Source: Rhodobacteraceae bacterium EhC02 (lineage in GTDB: Bacteria > Pseudomonadota > Alphaproteobacteria > Rhodobacterales > Rhodobacteraceae). From it: DNA of 64,000 bases. A program made the position numbers and the translations under genes. The notes under the pieces are model-generated. The model worked only from the letters and a program-made list of their open reading frames with translations. It had not been told where the DNA came from and did not search any database. Shown in pieces: positions 1-7,614 of this stretch. Every line of letters begins with the position of its first letter. Position 1 is the stretch's first letter. The stretch covers positions 62,001 to 126,000 of the forward strand of contig LXYH01000020.1 of assembly GCA_001650895.1 (NCBI GenBank), read 5' to 3'.

Positions 1-1
1 C

Positions 2-256
2 GTTCTGAAGATGCTGGATGACGGCGAGCAGGACGACAAGCTGATTGCCGTGCTCACGCAGGACTCACCCTTCGCCGAGATCCGGAGCATGGGGCAGCTT
101 GACGCAACCTTTCCGGGGGTGAGCCAGATCATCGCGCTCTGGTTCTCCAATTACAAAGGCCCTGACGGCGGCATGGAAAGCCAGGGTTTCGCCGATGCCG
201 AGGTGGCGTCCGGCGTTCTGGAGGCTGCGATGAAGAACTATCAGGCCGCGCGCTGA
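2..256 (+). CDS. ppa: Inorganic pyrophosphatase, class I (C-terminal part)
   Basis: This is the 3' end of a gene that begins to the left of the window; 84 residues are visible in frame from base 2. Class I pyrophosphatase hydrolyses PPi to phosphate in the cytoplasm and pulls biosynthetic reactions forward. The visible part has the order found at the end of the family: an acidic stretch followed by DDKLIAV (E. coli has AKLVAVP here), a helix with FSNYKGP matching the FFEHYKDL segment, then a short Gly-Phe-Ala-Asp-Ala-Glu segment and a final helix. The metal-binding core is outside the window. A terminator follows. A second, unrelated manganese-type pyrophosphatase lies near 9 kb. The family call rests on this C-terminal similarity only. 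Confidence 0.78.
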   Translation, partial: VLKMLDDGEQDDKLIAVLTQDSPFAEIRSMGQLDATFPGVSQIIALWFSNYKGPDGGMESQGFADAEVASGVLEAAMKNYQAAR

Positions 257-286
257 CATCACGCAGAACATCGCGACGCGACGCTG

Positions 287-312
287 GGCCCTGCCTGATG
301 GCAGGGCCTTTG
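287..312 (+). terminator. Rho-independent terminator after ppa
   Basis: A perfect 9-bp stem (GGCCCTGCC / GGCAGGGCC) with the loop TGAT is followed by TTTG, 31 bases after the pyrophosphatase stop codon. It fits a short intrinsic terminator read on the plus strand. Confidence 0.75.
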
Positions 313-432
313 TGATCCTGTCGGATCAGTTGCGCGAAAGGCTTCGGTCTTCTTTCACCTGATCGTTGCATTTTTCTGGTCTGCGACCGCCTTGTTCTGG
401 CAATAAGGGCGCATCAGGACCACAGAGGCTTC

Positions 433-783
433 ATGCGGCGTTTCAGGAACAATTCAATTGGTGTCGATCAGGGCGAGATGGTCCTGTTTTCGGATTTCGA
501 ACACGATGGGGACATGTGGACCGGCGAGGGGCCGCGCCATATCCGCAGTTTCGTGCTTTTCCGCGAAGCATTCGTCACGCCGCCGGTCGTCCATGTGGCC
601 ATGAGCATGTGGGACATGTCCAACACGGCGAATTCGCGGGCCGACGTGCAGGCCGGCGACATCAAGCCCGAAGGTTTCGCGATCATCTTCCGCACTTGGG
701 GCGACAGCAAGGTGGCCCGCGTGCGGGTCAGCTGGATGGCCATCGGCGAGCGTTACGAGCCCGACGACTGGCGCATCGACTGA
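433..783 (+). CDS. H-type lectin domain protein
   Basis: A 116-residue protein that looks like one H-type lectin domain (the Helix pomatia agglutinin fold, which typically binds N-acetylgalactosamine-type sugars) and nothing else. The evidence is the pattern FSDFEHDGDMWTGEGPR, then a beta-rich segment with FREAFVTPPVVHVAMSMWDM, and a C-terminal FRTWGDSKVARVRVSWMAIG strand pair, in the order seen in stand-alone bacterial members. No signal peptide or membrane segment is visible, so its site of action is unclear. AGAGG lies upstream of the ATG. It stands alone, convergent with prs (17 bases between ends). The domain call is fairly firm; the ligand and role are unknown. Confidence 0.7.
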   Translation: MRRFRNNSIGVDQGEMVLFSDFEHDGDMWTGEGPRHIRSFVLFREAFVTPPVVHVAMSMWDMSNTANSRADVQAGDIKPEGFAIIFRTWGDSKVARVRVSWMAIGERYEPDDWRID

Positions 784-799
784 TTGGTGCTGTCGCTTG

Positions 800-1816
800 T
801 CAGAGCTTGAACGTGCCCTCGTAGATCGGGTCCAGCGTCTCTGTCTCGAACAAGGAAGACACGGATGTGCCGTTCCAGATGTTCAGGATCGCCTGCGCGA
901 ACATCGGTGCTGTCGGCACGATCCGGATATTCGGCGCGCTCTTCACGGCTTCGGGCGCTTCGATCGAGTCGGTGATCACAAGGGATTTCATGACCGATTT
1001 CGTGATGCGTTCGACAGCCGGGCCGGACAGGACACCGTGGGTGATGTAGGAATGGACCTCGTTCGCGCCATTCTCGATCAACACCTCGGCGGCCTTGCAC
1101 AGGGTGCCGGCGGTGTCGCAGATGTCATCGACGATCAGGCAGGTCTTGCCTGTCACGTCACCGATCACGGTCATTTCCGCCACTTCGCCGGGCTTCTCGC
1201 GGCGCTTGTCGACGATGGCGAGCGGGGCATTGATCCGCTTGGCCAGTTCGCGCGCCCGCGCCACGCCGCCCACGTCCGGCGAGATCACCATCAGGTCGTT
1301 CATGCGGCCCGCGAAATGCGCCTTGATATCCAGTGCGAAGATCGGCGAGGCATAAAGGTTGTCCACGGGGATATCGAAGAAGCCCTGGATCTGGGCTGCG
1401 TGCAGATCAAGGGTCAGCACGCGCTCGATCCCGGCCTCGACCAGCATGTTGGCGACCAGCTTGGCGCTGATCGGGGTGCGCGCCTTGGTGCGGCGGTCCT
1501 GCCTTGCATAGCCGAAATAGGGGATCACGGCGGTGATCCGCGCCGCCGACGACCGGCGCAGCGCGTCCGACATGATCAGCAGTTCCATCAGGTTGTCATT
1601 GGCCGGATTCGAGGTGGACTGGATGATGAACATGTCTTCGCCGCGCACGTTCTCGAAGACTTCCACGAAGATCTCGCCATCGTTGAACCGTTCGATCCGT
1701 GCGTCGACCAGGCCGACGGAAACGCCCCGATGGATCGACATGCGCCTTGCGATCGCCTTGGCAAGCGGCAGGTTGGCGTTGCCCGAAATCAGTTTCGGTT
1801 CGGTGATGGATGGCAT
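800..1816 (-). CDS. prs: Ribose-phosphate pyrophosphokinase
   Basis: PRPP synthetase (338 residues) transfers the pyrophosphate of ATP to ribose 5-phosphate, supplying PRPP for purine, pyrimidine, histidine and NAD synthesis in the cytosol. Family landmarks are all present: FNDGEI (about residues 44-49), YARQDRR (103-109), the [15 protein letters not shown] segment (136-150, metal-binding His in DLHA), DVGG (181-184) and the PRPP-binding loop [11 protein letters not shown] (228-238). I chose the start at 1816 because AGAGGA lies nine bases upstream and the protein then begins [17 protein letters not shown] as in relatives; an upstream in-frame ATG would add nine residues without such a site. 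It appears monocistronic. Confidence 0.95.
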   Translation of the reverse strand: MPSITEPKLISGNANLPLAKAIARRMSIHRGVSVGLVDARIERFNDGEIFVEVFENVRGEDMFIIQSTSNPANDNLMELLIMSDALRRSSAARITAVIPYFGYARQDRRTKARTPISAKLVANMLVEAGIERVLTLDLHAAQIQGFFDIPVDNLYASPIFALDIKAHFAGRMNDLMVISPDVGGVARARELAKRINAPLAIVDKRREKPGEVAEMTVIGDVTGKTCLIVDDICDTAGTLCKAAEVLIENGANEVHSYITHGVLSGPAVERITKSVMKSLVITDSIEAPEAVKSAPNIRIVPTAPMFAQAILNIWNGTSVSSLFETETLDPIYEGTFKL

Positions 1817-1935
1817 GGCAGCGGTTCCTCTGCGGGGGGGCATCCGCGCAGGGCGGATGACAGATTCGTGACGTTGACACTGCCTATCATCTCGTTACCG
1901 TCGGGCAAAGCGATGCAGGCAAAGGAAACGCGCAA

Positions 1936-2535
1936 ATGGCCCATATCGATTATTTTTTCACGGTTCTTTCCCCTTACGTATATCTGGCAGGAACCCGGCT
2001 CGAGGCAATCGCGGCGCGTCACGGCGCCAGCATCACCTATAAACCCGTCGATGCGGGGGCTGTATTCGCCCGGACGGGCGGCGTGGCCCTGGCCGACCGG
2101 CATCCGTCGCGCAAGGAATACCGCGCGCAGGAATTGCCGCGCCAGGCGCGGAAACTGGGCATGAATTTCAACCTGCAACCGGCGCATTGGCCGGTGAACC
2201 CGGCGCCCGCCTCCTATGCGGTGATTGCGGCACAGGCGGCAGGCGGTGGCGATCTGGGCGCGCTGGTGCACAGCTTCGGCCGCGCTTGCTGGTCCGAACA
2301 GCGCGACATCTCGCAGGACGATGTGGTGCGCGACTGCCTGACGGCGGCGGGTTTCGATGCGGGCCTTGCCGACAAGGGCCTTCTGGCCGGGGCTGAAACC
2401 TATGCCGCCAACCTCGAGGAAGCGGTGTCGCGCGGTGTCTTTGGCGCGCCCTTCTACCTTGTGGACAGCGGGCAGCGGTTCTGGGGTCAGGATCGGCTTG
2501 AGGATCTGGACGCGCATCTGGCAGGCAACCTGTGA
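1936..2535 (+). CDS. 2-hydroxychromene-2-carboxylate isomerase family (DsbA-like fold)
   Basis: A 199-residue protein of the DsbA/kappa-GST-like superfamily, closest in pattern to 2-hydroxychromene-2-carboxylate isomerase, a glutathione-dependent enzyme of aromatic catabolism. Seen directly: an N-terminal FFTVLSPYVYLAGTRLE segment with Ser12 in the position of the catalytic serine, a WPVNPAPASYA stretch, the cis-proline loop GVFGAPFY (about 167-174) and the typical FWGQDRLEDLDAHL ending. There is no CxxC pair, which argues against a disulfide oxidoreductase. It sits one base upstream of an alpha/beta hydrolase, so the two are probably one transcript. No naphthalene pathway surrounds it, so the true substrate is unknown. 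Confidence 0.85.
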   Translation: MAHIDYFFTVLSPYVYLAGTRLEAIAARHGASITYKPVDAGAVFARTGGVALADRHPSRKEYRAQELPRQARKLGMNFNLQPAHWPVNPAPASYAVIAAQAAGGGDLGALVHSFGRACWSEQRDISQDDVVRDCLTAAGFDAGLADKGLLAGAETYAANLEEAVSRGVFGAPFYLVDSGQRFWGQDRLEDLDAHLAGNL

Positions 2536-2536
2536 C

Positions 2537-3376
2537 ATGACGCAGGACGTCAGGGGCGGCGTGCCGACCCATTGGATCAAGACGGGCGGCGGGCCGCGCC
2601 AGAGCTTGCTGATACATTGCTCGCTGGGTCATGCGGGGGGCTGGTCACGCATGGTCGCCAAACTGGACGATCTTGTCACGGCCATCGCCTATGACCTGCC
2701 CGGCCACGGGCGCAGCGCCGATTGGGACGGGGTCAGCGATATCCAGGGCGTGAGCATGGCCATGGCCATCGACCTGCTGGAAGACCAGGCGAAGGGTCGC
2801 CCCGTCGATGTGATCGGCCATTCCTTCGGGGGCACCGTGGCCTTGCGGCTGTCGGTCGAACGCCCCGATCTTGTGCGTTCGCTGGTGCTGATCGAACCCG
2901 TTTTCTTTACGGTGGCCATGGTGGACCGGCCCGATCTGAGGGTCGGGCAGGATCCGCACATGATGCAATATCGCAAGGCCCTTGCCGCGGGTGACCGCGA
3001 TGCGGCGGCACAGGCCTTCACATCGATCTGGGGTGACGGGCGCGGCTGGGAACGGCTGCCCGAAAGCCAGCGCAAGGCCATGGCCGCGCGGATCCACCTG
3101 ATCGAGGCCGGATCGCCCGCGATCTACGGCGATTGTGCGGGGATGCTGTCAGGTGGCAAGCTGGAGCAGATCGCCTGTCCGGTTCTGCTGATCCGGGGCG
3201 GTGACAGCCCCGAGGCGATCGGCGTGATCAACGAAGGATTGGCCCGCCGCATTCCGGGCGCGACCCAGCTTGATATCGAGGGCGCAGGTCACATGGCGCC
3301 GATCACCCATCCCGAGGCGGTGGCCGAAGCCATCCGTGCCTTCTGGATGCAGGTGCCGGTGCAGGAACCCGCCTGA
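2537..3376 (+). CDS. Alpha/beta hydrolase
   Basis: A 279-residue cytosolic alpha/beta hydrolase. The nucleophile elbow GHSFGG (about 94-99, Ser96), the early oxyanion loop HCSLGHAGGW (27-36), DLPGHGRS (53-60) and the late catalytic His in GAGHMAP are all visible. I chose the ATG at 2537, one base after the stop of the preceding isomerase; longer forms would overlap that gene. The pairing suggests a joint catabolic or detoxification step, but the ester substrate cannot be told from sequence. The 3' end is followed by a short inverted repeat (CCCGCC/GGCGGG) and by the dispersed repeat at 3398. Confidence 0.85.
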   Translation: MTQDVRGGVPTHWIKTGGGPRQSLLIHCSLGHAGGWSRMVAKLDDLVTAIAYDLPGHGRSADWDGVSDIQGVSMAMAIDLLEDQAKGRPVDVIGHSFGGTVALRLSVERPDLVRSLVLIEPVFFTVAMVDRPDLRVGQDPHMMQYRKALAAGDRDAAAQAFTSIWGDGRGWERLPESQRKAMAARIHLIEAGSPAIYGDCAGMLSGGKLEQIACPVLLIRGGDSPEAIGVINEGLARRIPGATQLDIEGAGHMAPITHPEAVAEAIRAFWMQVPVQEPA

Positions 3377-3397
3377 CGGCGGGTGCGCGCCGCGCGG

Positions 3398-3418
3398 GGA
3401 TATTTGCGGCAAGAAGAA
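3398..3418 (+). repeat. Dispersed 21-bp intergenic repeat, copy 1
   Basis: The pattern GGATATTT-N3-GCAAGAAGAA (N3 = GCG) lies between the convergent hydrolase and ltaE genes, just after a GC-rich inverted repeat at the hydrolase stop codon. The same pattern occurs at 20596 and 47319, each time on the plus strand downstream of a plus-strand gene. Confidence 0.7.
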
Positions 3419-3431
3419 GCAGGTGGCCGGA

Positions 3432-4478
3432 TCAGCCCGCCGCGATGCGCAGGAACTGGTCGATCTGGTCATGGCTGATGGACCAGTCGCAGACCAGTCG
3501 CGCCGCCAGCGGTTCGGCCGGATCGTCGCCGTCCAGTGAACCGGACCAGATGTAATAGACCGCCCCTGCATCATGCAGGCGCTTGTGCGTGGCGCGTGGC
3601 AGGTTGGCGAAGATCATGTTGGCCTGCGGCTCGTGCAGGAAGGACGCGGCGGGGATCGCGCGCAAACCGTCGATCAGCCGCGCGGCATTGGCATTGGCGC
3701 GCCGCGCCGATGTCAGCCAAAGCTCGTCAGTCAGAAAGGCCAGCATCTGCGCCGAGAGGTAACGATGCTTGGAGAAAAGATGCGCGCCACGCTTGCGGCG
3801 CAGTTCGAACTCCCAGGCCTTGGCGGGATCGAAGAAGATCACCGCCTCGACCCCCGGCAGGCCGTTCTTGGTGCCGCCGAAGCTGACGGCGTCGACGCCT
3901 GCCTTCCATGTCATTTCGGCCGCGGTGCAGCCCAGGGCGACCATGGCATTGGCAAAGCGCGCGCCGTCCAGATGCACGGGCAGGCCGAATTCCCTTGCGA
4001 CACCCGAGAGGGCCGCGATTTCGGCGCAGGTATAGACGCGGCCGCGTTCCGTGACATTGGTGATCGACACCGGACCGCGCTGGGGCCCATGCACGCCGCG
4101 GGTTTCTTCCGCCTGAATGGCCGAGCGCAGGGCCGCGGCGGTCATCTTGTCGCTGTCGCCCACCAGGGTCAGCTTGGCGCCGCCCGAATAGAATTCGGGG
4201 GCGTTGCATTCATCTTCGTGGATATGGGCCACGGGCGAACAGAAGACCGTCTGCCAGGGCTGGCCCAGCGTGGCCAGCGCCAGCGAATTGGCGGCGGTGC
4301 CGGTGGCGACCAGGTAGATCGCGGCCTCCGGCGCCTCGAACACCGCGCGCAGATGTGCGCGCACATCGGCCATGATCGGATCGTTGCCATAGGGCATGGC
4401 GAAGCCCTGGTTTGCATCGACCAGCGCCTGCATCACCTGGGGATGGGCGGGGCCCGCATTGTCGGAGGCAAAGAACAT
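3432..4478 (-). CDS. ltaE: Low-specificity L-threonine aldolase (beta-eliminating lyase family)
   Basis: A 348-residue fold-type I PLP enzyme that cleaves threonine or allo-threonine to glycine and acetaldehyde. The PLP lysine lies in SFGGTKNG (K204), the cofactor-ring aspartate in HLDGARFANA (about 169-178), and the phosphate-binding turn in ATGTAANSLAL (58-68). The length matches the family. The ATG at 4478 shares one base with the TGA of the upstream ycgN-like gene (TGATG), so translation is likely coupled within the ribF-ycgN-ltaE unit. It could also be a related phenylserine aldolase; the general family is secure. Confidence 0.88.
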   Translation of the reverse strand: MFFASDNAGPAHPQVMQALVDANQGFAMPYGNDPIMADVRAHLRAVFEAPEAAIYLVATGTAANSLALATLGQPWQTVFCSPVAHIHEDECNAPEFYSGGAKLTLVGDSDKMTAAALRSAIQAEETRGVHGPQRGPVSITNVTERGRVYTCAEIAALSGVAREFGLPVHLDGARFANAMVALGCTAAEMTWKAGVDAVSFGGTKNGLPGVEAVIFFDPAKAWEFELRRKRGAHLFSKHRYLSAQMLAFLTDELWLTSARRANANAARLIDGLRAIPAASFLHEPQANMIFANLPRATHKRLHDAGAVYYIWSGSLDGDDPAEPLAARLVCDWSISHDQIDQFLRIAAG

Positions 4479-4948
4479 CAGGTCGGCTCCTCTATGATAT
4501 GGTCTTCCCAGTCCTCTTCGGGGACTTCGAATTCGGGGATCGTGAATCCCTGAACGGAGACGCCGGCATCATGCACGGTCTGCGGATCGCCCGAGATCAG
4601 CGGGTGCCAGTCAAACAGCGGCTTGCCGGTCCACAGCAGCTTGTAGGCGCAGGTTTCCGGCATCCAGTAAAGGTTCTTGTCCATGTTCCGGGGGCTGAGC
4701 ACGATGCATTCCGGCACGAACTGGTGGCGGATCGCATATTGGCTGCACTGGCAGGTGCTGTCATCCAGCAGCCGGCAGGCGATGCGGGTCAGGGCCACTT
4801 CGCCGGTATCCTCGTCCTCCAGCTTGTTCAGGCAGCATTTGCCGCAGCCGTCGCACAGCGCCTCCCATTCGGGCTGGGTCAGCCGGTCGATCGGGTGTTT
4901 TTCCCAGAAGCGGGGGCGCAATCCGTCGCGGTTGATCGGATCGCTCAT
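4478..4948 (-). CDS. YcgN-family cysteine-cluster protein (UPF0260)
   Basis: A 156-residue protein rich in conserved cysteines: LCDGCGKCCLNKLEDE gives C32, C35, C38 and C39, with further cysteines near 58, 66, 68, 81 and 100. This is the zinc/iron-sulfur cluster signature of the YcgN/YkgJ group, whose exact function is not settled. The protein begins MSDPINRDGLRPRFWE. The start codon overlaps the ribF stop (ATGA at 4945-4948), and its own stop overlaps the start of ltaE, so all three genes are read as one tight unit. No membrane segment is visible. The family is clear; the role is unknown. Confidence 0.85.
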   Translation of the reverse strand: MSDPINRDGLRPRFWEKHPIDRLTQPEWEALCDGCGKCCLNKLEDEDTGEVALTRIACRLLDDSTCQCSQYAIRHQFVPECIVLSPRNMDKNLYWMPETCAYKLLWTGKPLFDWHPLISGDPQTVHDAGVSVQGFTIPEFEVPEEDWEDHIIEEPT

Positions 4949-5886
4949 GGTGCGGCCAAGATGGTGCGGGCGCGGGCGCAATCTGCGTCCATCTGGGTGA
5001 TCAGCGCTTCGAGACTGTCGAACTTTTCCTCGGGGCGCAGGAATTCGACCAGCCCCACCGACAGGGGCACCCCGTAAAGATCGCCCTTGAAGTCGAACAG
5101 GAAAGTTTCGAGATTGGGTTTGTTCACCCCGAACATCGGCCGCACCCCCATGGATGCCGCACCGTGGTAGCTGCCTTTGTGCGGGCCTTCCAGCACATCG
5201 ACCAGCACCGCATAGACGCCGAAGCGCGGCGGGTGCAGCCCGTCGATGGACATGTTGGCCGTGGGATAGCCCAGTTCGCGCCCGCGCTGATCGCCGGTGA
5301 TCACGCGGCCTTCGATGCGGTGCCAATGGCCCAGCATGGCGGCGGCCTCGCGCGGGTTGCCATCGGTCAGCGCGTTGCGGATCGCGGTCGATGACACGGC
5401 ATTGCCGCTGTCGCCCTCCAGCAGGCGCGCGATGGTCACGCCGAAGCCCATCTCGGCGCCGAAATCGACCAGATGCTGCGCGGTGCCCGCGCGCCCCTTG
5501 CCAAAGCAGAAATCGGCCCCGATGACGATGTGCTTCAGCCCCAGCCCATCCGCAATGACCCGCTGCGCGAAATCGCGCGGGGTCAGCGCCGACAGGGCGG
5601 CGTTGAAGTTCAGCTCGTACAGCTTCTCGACGCCCAGCTTTTCCAGCCGGTGCGCGCGCGCCTCGCGGCTCATCAACCGGAACGGCGGGGCGTCGGGGGC
5701 GAAGTATTGGCGCGGGTGGGGCTCGAAGGTCATCACCCCCAAGGGCGCGCCGATGGTTTCGCCGGCCTTGCGGGCCATGTCGATGACGGACCTGTGGCCC
5801 AGATGGACCCCGTCGAAATTGCCGATCGCGGCGGAAGCGCCCCGATCTGCCGTGTCAAGATAGGTGTAATCCCGGATGATCCGCAT
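4945..5886 (-). CDS. ribF: Bifunctional riboflavin kinase / FAD synthetase
   Basis: A 313-residue cytosolic enzyme that phosphorylates riboflavin to FMN and then adenylylates it to FAD. The N-terminal nucleotidyltransferase half has IGNFDGVHLGHRSVI (about 21-35), and the C-terminal riboflavin kinase half has the RGRELGYPTANM loop (around residue 200) followed by a six-strand barrel pattern with FDFKGDLYG. It is the first gene of a three-gene overlapping unit on the minus strand (ribF, ycgN-like, ltaE). Length and domain order are normal for the family. Confidence 0.95.
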   Translation of the reverse strand: MRIIRDYTYLDTADRGASAAIGNFDGVHLGHRSVIDMARKAGETIGAPLGVMTFEPHPRQYFAPDAPPFRLMSREARAHRLEKLGVEKLYELNFNAALSALTPRDFAQRVIADGLGLKHIVIGADFCFGKGRAGTAQHLVDFGAEMGFGVTIARLLEGDSGNAVSSTAIRNALTDGNPREAAAMLGHWHRIEGRVITGDQRGRELGYPTANMSIDGLHPPRFGVYAVLVDVLEGPHKGSYHGAASMGVRPMFGVNKPNLETFLFDFKGDLYGVPLSVGLVEFLRPEEKFDSLEALITQMDADCARARTILAAP

Positions 5887-5993
5887 GGCGCAGGGTTAGC
5901 GCCCGATGCGGGGCGGTGCAAGTATCAACAGAAGTGCATCACAAAAGGCCCGCGCGCAGACATGGCCTGACAGCCCCGCAAGGCCCCGCCGGA

Positions 5994-6461
5994 TCATTCC
6001 ACCCCGGCATGCAGGGGGATCACCATGGCAATCGAATGTCCGTCCGGATCAACCTCGAACGGCTGGGTGCGCCAATAGAGGATGTTGTTGTTCACCCAGC
6101 CCCGCGCCAGAATCTCGGGGATATCCGGCGGTGCCGCCGTGGGATCGGTGCTGGGGGGCACATAGAGCCCGTAGCCGTCAAAAGTAAGAAGCCCCTCGCG
6201 TTCGGTCCCATAGGGCGCTCCGGTGGACATCGCAGCATATATATGGATCCGAAAGGCTGGTAACATCCCTCCGGCATCGGTACGGATATCGTGCCGTTCC
6301 AGCACAATGAAACTACCCCCCATTTGATTTCCCAGATAGGTCACATTGTCGGGGACTTGTACGATATTACTTGCCACGGCAACTGCTCCGGTGATGGCCA
6401 ACCCGATCACAAGGGCGGCTGTTGAAATCGCATTACTCAGATATCTGCCAAACACTTTCAC
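5994..6461 (-). CDS. Membrane-anchored hypothetical protein, possible T6SS immunity protein
   Basis: I do not recognise a family. The 155-residue product has one N-terminal hydrophobic helix (about residues 13-33) followed by a soluble, Pro- and Asp-containing region, which would place the body in the periplasm. The start is a GTG at 6461 that lies inside the last codons of the overlapping fragment ending at 6433; GAGGG is 11 bases upstream. A membrane-tethered periplasmic protein encoded in overlap just after the end of a DUF4123-associated cargo fragment is what is expected for an immunity gene of a periplasm-acting type VI effector. That role is inference from context only. It may itself be a leftover. 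Confidence 0.5.
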   Translation of the reverse strand: MKVFGRYLSNAISTAALVIGLAITGAVAVASNIVQVPDNVTYLGNQMGGSFIVLERHDIRTDAGGMLPAFRIHIYAAMSTGAPYGTEREGLLTFDGYGLYVPPSTDPTAAPPDIPEILARGWVNNNILYWRTQPFEVDPDGHSIAMVIPLHAGVE

Positions 6462-6922
6462 GGAGTCTATCGCCCTCCAGGTTATAGGTGATGTAATTGT
6501 TCAACAATCCGCGTTCCATCTCTGCCTTGGGGTTGGAATTCCAGACCGGAATCGGGCCAAACCAACTCCACCCTCCGGCATGGTTGACCTTGTGGGCGAA
6601 CATCATGCAGCTATTGGTGACAAGATGATATTCGCTGCGAAAACCCTCTGCAAAAACCTTTGCCTTTATCAAGTTGCACAAGGTAAGGCGCGACATCATC
6701 GCAATCCGAGCTGTCCTCGTCTGATGCCGTGGCGGGCAATAAAGTCCGATGCGGCAGGCCCGAGCCCTCAAGCATCTGAACAAGGCCGAAAAAGCGGGCG
6801 GCATCCAGAACGGCATAGGCCTGACGATCCGACGATGCAGGGAAAAGCACCTCCGCCAGAGGATCAGGAAGGGACGTGCCGTCCCGGTCAAAAAGGCTTG
6901 TGAAAGGGCGAACGTCGCAGGA
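6433..6922 (-). pseudogene. Remnant of a type VI secretion cargo locus (DUF4123 adaptor fragment joined to an effector C-terminus)
   Basis: Two reading frames each carry a convincing part of a larger locus. Frame one (6922 down to 6611, no ATG, GTG at 6850) reads FPASSDRQAYAVLDAARFFG, then GLPHRTLL and DDVAPYLVQLDKG, which is the first half of a DUF4123 domain, the adaptor that loads effectors onto VgrG; it then stops abruptly. Frame two (about 6680 down to 6433) reads EYHLVTNSCMMFAHKV followed by a Trp-rich segment and ends at 6433. The N-S-C-x-x-F-A pattern resembles the Cys motif of papain-like/LRAT-type toxin domains. An internal deletion fusing the adaptor start to the effector end explains both. 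No other T6SS gene is in the window. Confidence 0.6.
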
Positions 6923-7055
6923 TCAAGGACCATGCCACGTGCTGGGTAGGGGCGGTACGGTTGAAACCCGCTCGATGTCACGACAAGGACCACTCGTTAC
7001 AGAACCAAATACGTCAGCAACACGTGCCTTTGTGGTGGCCCGTGTTGCAGCCGTT

Positions 7056-7499
7056 TTAGTCGAACTTGCGGCTTGGGGCCAGAACCGTGGCTTCGCCGAT
7101 CAACACTTTCTTGCCATTGACCATGCAGCGGCAATCCAGTTGGACGCGGCGCTTGGCGTGGTCGATGCCGATCACCTCGACCTCGGCATGGACCATGTCG
7201 CCGGGGCGCACGGGGCCCAGGAACTTGAGGCTTTGACCCATGTAGACGGTGCCGTGGCCGGGCAGCTGTTCACCGATCACCGCCGAGATCAGCCCGGCGG
7301 TCAGCATCCCATGCGCGATGCGCCCTTCGAAAATCGTGTCGCGGGCATAGTCGTCGTCCAGGTGCACCGGGTTCCGGTCGGTCGATACCTCGGCGAAAAG
7401 CTCGATGTCACGGTCGGTCACGACCTTCCGCAGGTGGCGGGTCATGCCCATCTCGATATCTTCGATACAGATCGTGCCGCGAGGCATATTGTCCAACAT
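7056..7499 (-). CDS. MaoC-like (R)-specific enoyl-CoA hydratase
   Basis: A 147-residue single hot-dog domain of the MaoC family, which hydrates trans-2-enoyl-CoA to (R)-3-hydroxyacyl-CoA or related thioesters. The active-site loop FAEVSTDRNPVHLDDDYA contains the catalytic pair Asp41 and His46. I chose the ATG at 7499 because GGAGGG sits five bases upstream; it also keeps MPRGTICIEDIEMG, where many relatives begin, just inside. It lies downstream of the HAD hydrolase on the same strand, but the 115-base gap holds a striking inverted repeat, suggesting its own promoter. The specific acyl substrate cannot be told. Confidence 0.85.
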   Translation of the reverse strand: MLDNMPRGTICIEDIEMGMTRHLRKVVTDRDIELFAEVSTDRNPVHLDDDYARDTIFEGRIAHGMLTAGLISAVIGEQLPGHGTVYMGQSLKFLGPVRPGDMVHAEVEVIGIDHAKRRVQLDCRCMVNGKKVLIGEATVLAPSRKFD

Positions 7500-7532
7500 C
7501 CGACCCTCCAGACTGTCCATCAGCATAAAGCC

Positions 7533-7586
7533 GCAAAGTAATATTCGGACCCTTGGCGGCCCTAAGTTGCAACTTTATTACTTTGC
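7533..7586 (-). promoter_or_regulatory. Long-spaced perfect inverted repeat upstream of the maoC-like gene
   Basis: GCAAAGTAATA (7533-7543) and its exact complement TATTACTTTGC (7576-7586) lie 43 bases apart centre to centre, about four helical turns, in an AT-rich patch in otherwise GC-rich DNA. Between and beside them are GTTGCAAC and TTGCAATTGC. No U-tract follows, so it does not look like a terminator; a two-site operator for a dimeric regulator is the more likely reading. Confidence 0.5.
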
Positions 7587-7614
7587 AATTGCAGAAAAGC
7601 AAGTGCTAAGTAGG

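Noticed and set aside
797..2164. A 455-codon plus-strand frame over prs
   Set aside because: Antisense to a clear prs gene; no recognisable family and it also overlaps the isomerase gene in another frame.
6433..6993. A single 186-residue gene covering the whole frame to 6993
   Set aside because: Only its last part (from about 6680) looks coding; the earlier part is Arg/Cys-rich shadow of the DUF4123 frame. Treated as a pseudogene remnant instead.
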